Assembly: GCA_029844215.1 (NCBI GenBank) | Contig: CM056740.1 | Span: 24,657,873 to 24,721,872, forward strand | Direction of reading: 5' to 3' | DNA from: Przewalskia tangutica | Lineage: Eukaryota > Streptophyta > Magnoliopsida > Solanales > Solanaceae | Length of the DNA: 64,000 nt | Shown: positions 56,556 through 64,000 of the stretch, piece after piece | How the letters are laid out: every line of letters starts with the position of its first letter | Position numbering within the stretch: the stretch's first letter is position 1 | Made by a program: the position numbers and the translations under genes | Notes under the pieces: generated by a model | What the model was told of the DNA's origin: nothing | Seen by the model: only the letters and a program-made list of their open reading frames with translations | Databases searched by the model: none

Positions 56556-59500
56556 GTAACCCCACTGATTCTTGTAATATTGTTTTGATTGTAGTTGATC
56601 AAGTCTTACACTTGTGCTCTGAACTTTTTCGATACACAGACGAATTTAGTAAATGTATGGCTCAATAATGGTATAGTTTAAGATGCGATATGGATGTATT
56701 ACCACTAGTACAAAGTCAACAACGCATTTGTATTCATCCTGTGTTACTTATCGTAAGCGAAACCACTTAACAAGAAACTCTACTTTCAAAATAGTATTGG
56801 TTATTGGTACTTCCCTTCAATTCCACCACCTGCTAAATAGTATTCCCGGGTAGACATTTTCTTGGGTAACTCTTCATTTCCTTTACAATTTTATTGGGTT
56901 ATAGCAATAGGTGTACATATGAGTATCTCTAGGTAACAGTGGAATATTTGGGTGATTGTAGTAAGTGTATCAAGACATGATGGTGTCAGGATGAAGCTGA
57001 CTCAAGATATAGACCATGCACAACAAATGTAATAGGAAATAGAATTGAACAACTGTGATTTATCTATTGAGACCTTATTAATCACTACTTTGATAATGCT
57101 TGAAATCTTTAATCATGCAGCAATATCAGGGAAGGTTGTCCAACATAACCTGGTAGCAAAGTGCTGCCAGCAGGATAGGGAGTTGAGCACAAAATACCGA
57201 CTTCACTATTGTACCCTTTATAGGCGCAACTTGCTTCCCCCTGTAGTAGGGAAGTTGGCATGGAATGGCAACTCCACCATGCAACTGGGCGCCTTATCAA
57301 AATTTAAGCGAGGAATTGTTTATTGCAATGGTCTGTTCTAGACTCTTACTATTCAGGTTGATCTAAGATTAAACCATAACTTTCCAAAAAAAATATATTT
57401 AGCATACCTAATTGTTCAGTGACCTTTCAGTGCTTATATTTGTTCTTAAATTGGTAGTCTTTTGGTTTTCCACAACAGATGTCTACCTTTCCTAGTTATC
57501 ATTAGTATTCTTTTGATAAGTCATAGCTACAATTAATCTCTCCGACTTCATCGTAAGCATCTATCTCATATATCCTACATAATGCTAAAAACTTGGATCT
57601 TTGTGCAGTTGCCTCCTCGTTCACTGCAATTCCATCTGTTGAGAAAAACTACTTTCTTAAGCTTCAGAATGGAAGGTACTTGCTTCTTGATAATTCATAC
57701 TTGTCATATTTTTTATGGTGGATAGTTTGTCATGCTTCTGGCTTCTTTTGATATGTTTCAAAATCGGTTACTTGTATTTATGTAATATTCAATTGTTTTG
57801 CGATAGATTGGTGAAAAAGATAATGGATGATTTTCCAGCTTGTATTTTTCATTCTGTACTGCTATTAAATTAACAAGTGTGGAGGAAAAAGAGAGGATGA
57901 TGCAAGAATAGCCAATTGTGGCGAGGTTGACCGAGGGAAGCGAGACTTAGATGGTTTGGACATGTGAAGAGGAGAAGTGTAGATGCCCCTGTGAGAAGAT
58001 GTGAGAGGTTAGCAATGGTGGGGTGAGGAGAGGTAGGGGTAGGCCGAAGAAGTATTGGGGAGGTGATTAGAGGATATGGCGCATATTGAGCTTACCGAGG
58101 ATATGACCTTAGATAGGAGGGTTTGGACGTCGCGGATTAGGGCCGAAGGTTAGTTGGTAGTTGAGCGTTCTCTCGTTTTCCTACGGATAGGCTTGGTGGC
58201 CATGTCTGTACCTACTTTCTTAGCAGTAGTATTAGCACTATTCTCATAGTTTCTTGTTCGTCTATTTCTGTTACCACCTTTGTTTCTTGTGCTTCAATTA
58301 TCTCATTATTTTGTCGTTGTTACTGTCGTTTTCCCGAATGTTATGTACTGCTTTTCCTATTGCATTATTTCATTACTGCTTTCATTAGTTCCGCATCCCC
58401 TTTTTCAAACTGATTTGAAATGCTTTACTTGAGCCGAGGGTCTATCGGAAACGGCATCTCTATATCTACGAGGTAGGGGTAAGGTTTCACACACTCTACC
58501 CTCCTCAGACACCACTCGTGGGATTACACTGGGTATGTTATAGTTGTCGCTTCTCCATAGCTTTGTGTTTCGATTAGCGAAAAAGATAATATATGATCTG
58601 GAAGCAGTGAATCTCTTATTCTAAAAAGCAAGTGAATTGGTGAGTGTGGAGGAAAAAGAGAGGGGAATTCAGAGTACAACTGATATTGCTTTCTTGCTTT
58701 TCTTATTTGTTTGATAGCCTGGTGTTGTCAGCGTTGATACATCTGTTATGCTTAATAGAGAATCAGACCATGCTTAGCTATTCATTTACATATTCTAAGT
58801 GCAGGTAAATGTTTTTGGTTACTGAAGTTTCTTCATTTCTAGGTATCCTTATCCGAACAAAAACTTGAAAGACTTAATTGGAAGAATGGTGGTGTAGACA
58901 CGAATTAAGATAAATGTGAATTCCTATTGATCTTAGCTCCCTGTGGGTGACTCTAACATTAGCGTTTCTATAAATACTACTCCCCCCGTCCCAAAAAGAT
59001 TGACCTAGTTTGACTTGACACAAAATTTAAGAAATAAAAGAAGACTTTGAAATGTGTGGTCCAAAATAAATCTTAGATATTTGTGTGGGGGTAAATGATC
59101 TCACAAAGTTAAATTATTGTTAAATATAGAAATGTGCCAATCTTTTTGGGACAAACTAATAAGGAAAGTAGGACAATCTTTTTGGGATAGAGGGAGTAGT
59201 TAAGAGTTTAGCACGGGCCCAATAATACCATACTAAATGTGTGACTATAATTTTCTATTCATCTTAAAAAAAGACTATTTGCACCTTATGCTTTACTATA
59301 TGTATTTAGATTACTTTTTAAAAACTAGTATCCACAAAAATGACACAAGATAAGGATCTTCATATTGTAGCACCCAAGGGTGTGTTAGTGTGGCATAGTA
59401 GTCAATGTGTTTGACAACCGTGAAGTTTCAGGTTCAAATCCTAGTAGAGGAAAAACACTAGGTGAATTCATTTCATATGCTCAAGCCTTGGTGGAAAGTG

Positions 59501-61084
59501 TTACCCGGTACCTGTGTTGGTGGGAGGTAGCAGACATCCTGACCCTTCTTATTGAGGATTTGAAACATGTTCCTTGATTTGAGACTTTCCCTAAGTTCCT
59601 ATAGTGTGTTGGGACTTGTTGGGATGGTTTGGATTGGGTTAGTGCGATTCAGAAAGGGGGAATGTCACCATCAAAGTTTGGTAGGTTATCCTTACTTGGT
59701 TTTGATTATGTATGACGATTATCCATTAAATTTAAAACTTAAATCATGGAATCTATGAGTAGAAATTCGGGGATTATTCCATAGGTTTACAAAAGGGTAA
59801 ATTGGATCTGGATATCGAATTGAGCCAGGAATTGAAATTTAATTATAGACTTGAACTCGTAGGGTTATGGGTAATCCGAAAATATAATTTATCTTGAGGT
59901 TTGATCACAGGGCTCAGGTTTGACATTTTGGGGTTGACTTTGACCCGACCCAGCCTAAATTGTGAAATTGGTACCAATGGATTTGTCTAACCTTGTAAAG
60001 TAGGAAAAGTGGTTCGTGAACTGTTTTCACCTTTTTCACTTTCCGTCTATTCAAAAATAATCTTTGCAAAAATTATAACCAAACACAACTCCATCTTCAA
60101 CTCCAACTTCAAAATTCCCAAAAAATGAAAAATATTTGACTTTCATGGCCAAACGCCTAAGTCTTTGAAATTCAGCAAATGCATGATTATATCGCTTAAT
60201 TTGAACTAAAATCAAATAATTGGGTAACTCAGTTTTTACAACTGAATAATGCTCGTAAAAATTATAGTAACAGAATACACGTGGTGTTATAATATAAAAC
60301 TCAAACGAAGCAACTCTAGTTAACTTGAACATCAAAAAGCATTTTTTTTCTCAATTAAAATTACAAGGAAAAGAAGACGACACTTAAAAAAATCTATGTA
60401 GAGACAATATCTAAGTATTCAGATATTAGATGGTAAAGGGAGAGAGCAGGTGGCTGAGTGAGTGAGGTCCACTAAAAGTGGTACCTGGATGATGTAAGTG
60501 AAAGACGGCAAAAATCTCAAGGGAAATTTGTAAATTTGTGTGGGCCCATGTTTGTAGCAATCTGTGGATTGCGGCTAAATAAAAAATATCATTAATATTA
60601 CATAAATAGTACCCTTATTAACCCAAGGGAATCTGAGGGCTTTGACTGTAAGTCATCAAGGTCTGCATGCTATATGGAGTTCAACTATATTTGCCATTTG
60701 ATAATTATTACAGGAGCATAACACGGCGTAGTTTGTTTGAGAACTTAAAAGACACGTTCATCAAGTATCATCTTTAATATAGAATCCATCTAAGATGACC
60801 TGCTATGCAATACCATGATTACCCATCCATTTATGATGTATCTAACAAACAATTATTCATAATAAGTTCCAACATGATTTCTTTCTCTGTATTGACTCAG
60901 TGATATACGTGGAGTAGCTATCGATGGAGTCGAGGGGGAACCTCTTACTCTCACAGAGCCAGTTACAGAAGCAATAGCAGCAGGTTTTGCTGGTTGGTTA
61001 CTGGAAAAAAAGAAAGATGATTCTTCTAAATGTTTAAGAGTCTCCGTCAGTCATGACTCACGAATTTCTGCACAGAAGTTACAG
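56549..61084 (+). CDS. Phosphoglucomutase/phosphoglucosamine-mutase family protein, plastid-type, 5' exons (partial)
   Basis: Four exons join in frame: 56549-56555, 57121-57330, 57609-57675 and 60901-61084. Together they make 468 nt, or 156 codons, all with GT donors and AG acceptors. The product starts MAAISGKVVQHN. Residues 1 to about 75 are rich in basic and hydroxylated residues and poor in acidic ones, as in a plastid transit peptide. The mature part follows: VEKNYFLKLQNGS, DIRGVAIDGVEGEPLTL, EPVTEAIAAGFAGWLLEKKK and VSVSHDSRISAQKLQ. The LQNGSDIRG and HDSR segments are the opening of domain I of alpha-D-phosphohexomutases, as in the plant chloroplast-predicted members annotated as phosphoglucosamine mutase family. 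Such enzymes move phosphate between C1 and C6 of hexose phosphates. The phosphoserine loop, metal-binding loop and sugar-binding loop belong to later exons right of the window. Substrate is therefore unproven. No disruption is seen in these exons. Confidence 0.85.
57121..57330 (+). CDS. Exon 2, probable transit peptide
   Basis: Follows acceptor AATCATGCAG and ends AATG before GTCTG. It encodes AISGKVVQHNLVAKCC through KRGIVYCN. The intron 1 it closes is 565 bp. Confidence 0.8.
57609..57675 (+). CDS. Exon 3
   Basis: Follows acceptor CTTTGTGCAG, with donor GTACTT. It encodes VASSFTAIPSVEKNYFLKLQNG, bridging the transit peptide and domain I. Confidence 0.85.
57803..57897 (+). repeat. Direct repeat flanking the RTE tail, left copy
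   Basis: GTGAAAAAGATAATGGATGA and GTGTGGAGGAAAAAGAGAGG occur here and, diverged, at 58569-58661 on the other side of the RTE fragment. Confidence 0.6.
57898..58557 (+). mobile_element. RTE-type LINE 3' fragment in intron 3
   Basis: The plus strand reads LRWFGHVKRRSVDAPVRRCE (about 57945-58005), then GRGRPKK, and after frame changes the untranslated tail with ACACTCTACCCTCCTCAGAC and GGATTACACTGGGTATGTTA. It is a 5'-truncated copy related to the LINE at 42432-55500 but in the opposite orientation. Confidence 0.8.
58569..58661 (+). repeat. Direct repeat flanking the RTE tail, right copy
   Basis: Diverged partner of 57803-57897, ending in the same GTGTGGAGGAAAAAGAGAGG. Confidence 0.6.
58980..59196. 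mobile_element. Stowaway-type MITE
   Basis: Terminal inverted repeats are CTCCCCCCGTCCCAAAAAG on the left and, reversed, CTCCCTCTATCCCAAAAAG on the right. TA lies on each side (58978-58979, 59197-59198). The element is 217 bp, AT-rich and non-coding. TIR and TA target fit Stowaway/Tc1-Mariner derivatives. Confidence 0.9.
59364..59575 (+). mobile_element. tRNA-derived SINE in intron 3
   Basis: GTGTGGCATAGTAGTCAATG (A-box region) and CAGGTTCAAATCCTAG (B box) lie about 40 bp apart. A body with GGTACCTGTGTTGGTGGGAG follows. That body motif is common in Solanaceae SINEs of the TS/Au-like group. The 3' end is approximate. Confidence 0.75.
59576..60900. other. Rest of intron 3
   Basis: No gene is supported. 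The stretch near 60040-60180, with CTTCAACTCCAACTTC and CATGGCCAAACGCC, resembles repeat sequence common in Solanaceae genomes, but its ends were not defined. Confidence 0.4.
60901..61084 (+). CDS. Exon 4, domain I of the phosphohexomutase
   Basis: Follows acceptor TTGACTCAG, with donor GTATAA. It encodes DIRGVAIDGVEGEPLTLTEP to SHDSRISAQKLQ and is the most conserved part in view. Intron 3 before it is 3.2 kb because of inserted repeats. Confidence 0.9.
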
Positions 61085-61191
61085 GTATAACCCTATATAA
61101 GAAAGTTAAGCTGTAGACCCTTTCTTAATCATGCAATTCAGCCTTGAGCAGAAATGTCTCTGTTTGCTCCTTTACGGGTGTAACATGGCTA

Positions 61192-61620
61192 GAATCTGGA
61201 TCTTTGGCCTAACTCCGCACGCCTGGAGCGTGAACAATATAAATGGGGGCCCAACATCGGTGTAACAAATAATTGGCATGCGTCCGGCTCTGATACCATG
61301 TAAAAAATGAATCTTGAGCCTAACTCAATGTAATAATGTAGACAACACAATTCAATAATATTCTTCTCCCATAATTTCTCACATGGTATCAGAGCCAGAC
61401 CATCCAAATTCTTTGTTCACCGATGTTGGACCCCCATATTATATTGTCCACGCTTTTGTTAACGAGGTTTGGGCATGCGGGGGAGTGTTAAGATTCCACA
61501 TCAGATATGGGATGGATAATTGATCTCGTTATATGGACTTAGACAATCCTCACCCATAAGCTATCTTTTGGGGTTGAGTTAGGCCCACAATCCATTCTTT
61601 ACGGAGTCAATGTTAATGTC
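61192..61620. mobile_element. TRIM-like element pair in inverted arrangement
   Basis: ATGGTATCAGAGCC at 61383-61396 is an intact initiator tRNA-Met primer-type site. Its reverse GGCTCTGATACCAT is at 61287-61300. The two lie in arms of a roughly 78-bp imperfect inverted repeat (61224-61301 and 61381-61458). LTR-like TGTTAAGATTCCACATC at 61487 and GGGGTTGAGTTAGGCCCACA follow. The repeat fits short terminal-repeat retrotransposons in miniature, here partly duplicated in opposite orientations. Confidence 0.65.
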
Positions 61621-62094
61621 GTGGACGCCATGATATATTTTATTAGTACAATGCACAGATTGTAATTGGGCTGTACATACCAACCAGCACTTTTTTTATG
61701 TTGGTTTTTCTGATATAACACTAGTATCTCATTACTTATCAAAATCATGTAATTTCAACTATTACGAAGGGAGAACATTCCTTCTTGCTTTTTGGTCGTC
61801 TAAGTTACCATAGATGATAGCTTCTTGGGCCCTTTTCTCACCAGTATTCCTCATTAAAATAAAGCATATTCTTTGCATCTTTTTGGGATGCAGCTAACAT
61901 GTCTTAGCACAACTGTTAGAACCTCGCAGCAGTATTTACTTTTTTAATTGATAGAACAATTCTCCTTAATAAAAAATGCAGAAAGAATTCATTATCTCCT
62001 ATTTTAGATTCTGGGCAAGCGTGCTAGCCCTGCTGCCATTATTATGTGTGGTCTCCGCATATCTGAGGATAAGCCATCAAATTACTATTTGGTG
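61621..62094. other. Intron 4 sequence, no gene supported
   Basis: AT-rich. A possible exon-like frame at 62011-62094 was considered and not accepted. Confidence 0.4.
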
Positions 62095-62312
62095 ATGCAA
62101 ATGATTTTTTCTTGGCCGACAATTTTTTCAAATTCCTTTTAAATATTATGAATCGTTAATTGTTGTGACTTATAGTATTTTTTATGTAGTATCTAGATAT
62201 GTAAATTTTATTTCAAAACTTGAAGATTCTATGTTTGAATTCGCACCGAAAATTAAGTAGTTTGACCCTCGTATTCCGGATCGTGTCACATAAAGTGGGG
62301 CGGGGAAGTATT
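62095..62312. mobile_element. MITE remnant
   Basis: The right end GTGTCACATAAAGTGGGGCG resembles, reversed, the CTCCGTCCCAATTTATGTGACAC terminus of MITEs common in Solanaceae. The interior has CAAAACTTGAAGATTC and AATTAAGTAGTTTGACC. The left terminus is not recognisable. Confidence 0.5.
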
Positions 62313-62689
62313 GTACTTGATCTCATGGGTAAACTTTCTCTTCCTTCACTGTAAAGAAATGCTAGAAATTTTGAAGACAAGAATGATACTATTAAGCTAA
62401 AAAACAAATGTATATTCTTGCTTAGTTTTTGGTGCAACATGACACTGCAAATGTATTAGAGCCTGATGCCATACTTAACTTTGTCTGTTCATTACCCTTC
62501 TTTTGCTACACATTCACTGGCTTTAGAGCTAATGAATTAGAATTACTCGTCAGCCTTCGAGCAGAACCCATTTCGAGTCAATAATTCCAAAATTCCATCA
62601 TCTTACACTCCCTGCAATGCTCATATTCGTTTTGTATGTACTCTCTTTCTAGAATTTTACTGGCATACGTTAATGAATTTTTTCTGATA
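62313..62689. other. Intron 4 sequence, nothing recognised
   Basis: No frame, structured repeat or RNA gene was seen on either strand. Confidence 0.4.
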
Positions 62690-63219
62690 AAGTAACAAGT
62701 TTTATTAATGTTTGGGCCAAAAAGCGCCTGGATACAAGAAGTATACCAAAAAGTAGAAAACCAACTGAAAATATGATTTTTGACGAACCCAATCTTCTAT
62801 ACATAAAGGAACTTCATGGGTGCACCAAATAGAAAAATGGATAAGAGGCTACTCCTCAATTATACAAAGATCAAGTCTACACCCTCAAAATTTCTCCTAT
62901 TTCGTTTCATCTCCAAACGACCGACATAAGTACTGGAGGAGCAGTATTCTGTGGCTGGCGTCTTCTCCTTCTTCTGCCATAATTCCAGCTGAACATTACC
63001 ACTTTCACAGTGCCTTGAGGTGTTACAAACCATCTTAGGATTTCTCATCATAACCTCGAAGCTACCGACAATGTAAGAGGAGATAGTTGCCATCTTCACC
63101 CAAGCCCTTGCACATAAGGCACCTACTGGCATAAGTAACTTTCTTTTCTTCAGATTCTCAGCCCAAAACAAAAAAATAAAAACATAATAAAGGAGAAACC
63201 TGATAGTGGTTGCCTCCAC
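62690..63219 (-). mobile_element. L1-type LINE 3' fragment
   Basis: The minus strand near 63125-63065 encodes CLMCKGLGEDGNYLLLHC, the C-terminal CCHC-type region of plant L1 polymerases. RNRRNFEG and a hydrophobic terminus ending in a VYFLYPGAFWP-like tail follow. Reading it needs two frame changes. It is a 5'-truncated, decayed copy inside intron 4, antisense to the host gene. Confidence 0.7.
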
Positions 63220-63785
63220 TTGCTTCTTACATATATTTGTTGTTTGCTTCTACATGATAACAATTTGGATCACCGTCTTTTTAGTTTGTTCACTTTGCTT
63301 TGTTACAACATGTAATAACTTCATCAATTGCTCTCCTTGTCACTCCTTTAGTGACTGCAGGGATTAAATATATCCAAAGGTATTTGAAAGCCTATAGTTC
63401 AGTTTGTTTCCTATTATCAGCTCCTTCGTAAAAGGGAAAAAAAATGAGATATTGAATAAGCAAAGAGCAAATAGAAGAAAAAAGAAAAAGAAAAACAGAA
63501 ATCTGAAGACAAAAAGATCTTAACAAAGGGTAAACAACTTGAGAGTTGCATCTCTTGCTTCTTTGAAAAACTCCTACTTACTTCTACATGGGGGGTATTT
63601 TCTATTAGTTTGTGCACTTTGGCTTAACTACAGGGTGTTAGCGCTTAATCATGGTGTGTCCTTATCTCTGGTTCATAGTGACTATAGGAATGAGATGCAT
63701 CCAAATGTATTAGAAGACTCATCAGTTTCATTTCCTATTAGCAGCTTCTTTAATTCTAAGCAGGTCAAGAAAAAAAATATGAGAT
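63220..63785 (+). repeat. Diverged direct duplication, about 320-bp spacing
   Basis: 63340-63450 and 63660-63785 share, in order, GTGACT, ATCCAAA, TATT-GAA, CAGTTT, TTTCCTATTA, CAGCT and AAAAAAAATGAGAT-like blocks. The upstream parts (TTTGTTCACTTTG versus TTTGTGCACTTTGG) also match. Identity is moderate, so the duplication is old. Intron location is inferred. Confidence 0.55.
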
Positions 63786-64000
63786 GCCTTTGAGGTCTTG
63801 CACTGCTTAAAACAATGTTTAATAGCATTTTGATCCCTTAATTATTGCTAAATTTCAATTTTAGTCGTTGTGATATTTGACTTAGCATATTTAACCTTCA
63901 ATTCATTGAAATGTACACTTTTGATCCCTTTGCTCGTATTCATATGTTTACAATAACTATTAACCATTCAATTACCCATGTTTTATGTTAAGCTTGTATT
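63786..64000 (+). other. Intron-like AT-rich sequence at window edge
   Basis: Contains TTTCAATTTTAGTCGTTGTG and TTTTGATCCCTT, repeated in degenerate form, as in a dispersed repeat. No exon of the gene was found here. Confidence 0.4.

Noticed and set aside
60051..60335. Minus-strand frame of 94 codons in intron 3
   Set aside because: AT-rich, with no domain or splice support. The region resembles dispersed repeat sequence.
62011..62094. An exon-like frame (GKRASPAAIIMCGLRISEDK) with AG before and GT after
   Set aside because: It is in phase after exon 4 and has splice-like borders, but it does not resemble the next part of phosphohexomutases. Its right end also runs into MITE-like sequence, so chance is likely.

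Overview
This window looks like a nuclear chromosome segment from a flowering plant, most likely Solanaceae. The evidence is the retrotransposon families (giant-LTR Ty3/gypsy elements, an RTE LINE with a GTATGTTGTTG-type tail, tRNA-derived SINEs, a Stowaway-type MITE, a TRIM-like repeat) and a plastid phosphohexomutase-like gene with plant-type GT-AG introns. About 55 kb is nested transposable elements and the last 8 kb is the 5' part of one host gene. No bacterial-type operon, CRISPR array or RNA gene is visible.

Layout of the repeat block. RT1 (1-3603) is the 3' end of a plus-strand gypsy element whose LTR sits inside the 5' LTR of RT2. RT2 (plus) is cut into 3604-6651, 28663-29153 and 32598-35209. 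Inside RT2's LTR lies RT3 (minus strand, 6652-28657, target duplication ATATA). RT3 itself holds RT4, a solo LTR (7126-10083), and RT5, a complete plus-strand element (17077-26459, target duplication ACATA). RT2's gag holds RT6, another solo LTR (29154-32592). Next come minus-strand gypsy remnants (35210-38450), a minus-strand Ty1/copia pseudo-element (38450-41503) and an AT-rich tandem repeat (41818-42284). An RTE LINE on the minus strand (42432-43165 plus 52685-55500) is split by RT10, a complete plus-strand gypsy element (43166-52684, target duplication GAACA).

The gypsy elements share very large LTRs (2.4-3.7 kb), initiator-tRNA-Met primer sites, polypurine tracts and a gag starting MPPR. 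Their LTRs carry a U3 promoter with the palindrome GACACGTGTC upstream of a TATA box. RT2 and RT5 lack protease, RT and RNase H and share a non-coding spacer in that position, so they look like a non-autonomous family. RT10 keeps recognisable gag, protease, RT, RNase H and integrase, but every frame is broken.

The gene region (56.5-64 kb) holds four coding exons of a plus-strand phosphoglucomutase/phosphoglucosamine-mutase family protein with a probable plastid transit peptide. The gene runs off the right edge. A SINE lies just upstream of its start, and intron 3 carries an RTE tail, a MITE and a second SINE. Intron 4 holds an inverted TRIM-like pair, a MITE remnant and an L1 tail.

The most striking signal may be technical. 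Independently inserted LTR copies carry the same small edits at CAG/CTG sites and G/C runs, while their AT-rich parts are almost identical. In places this contradicts the nesting order, so many coding disruptions in these elements may be sequencing or assembly error rather than mutation.
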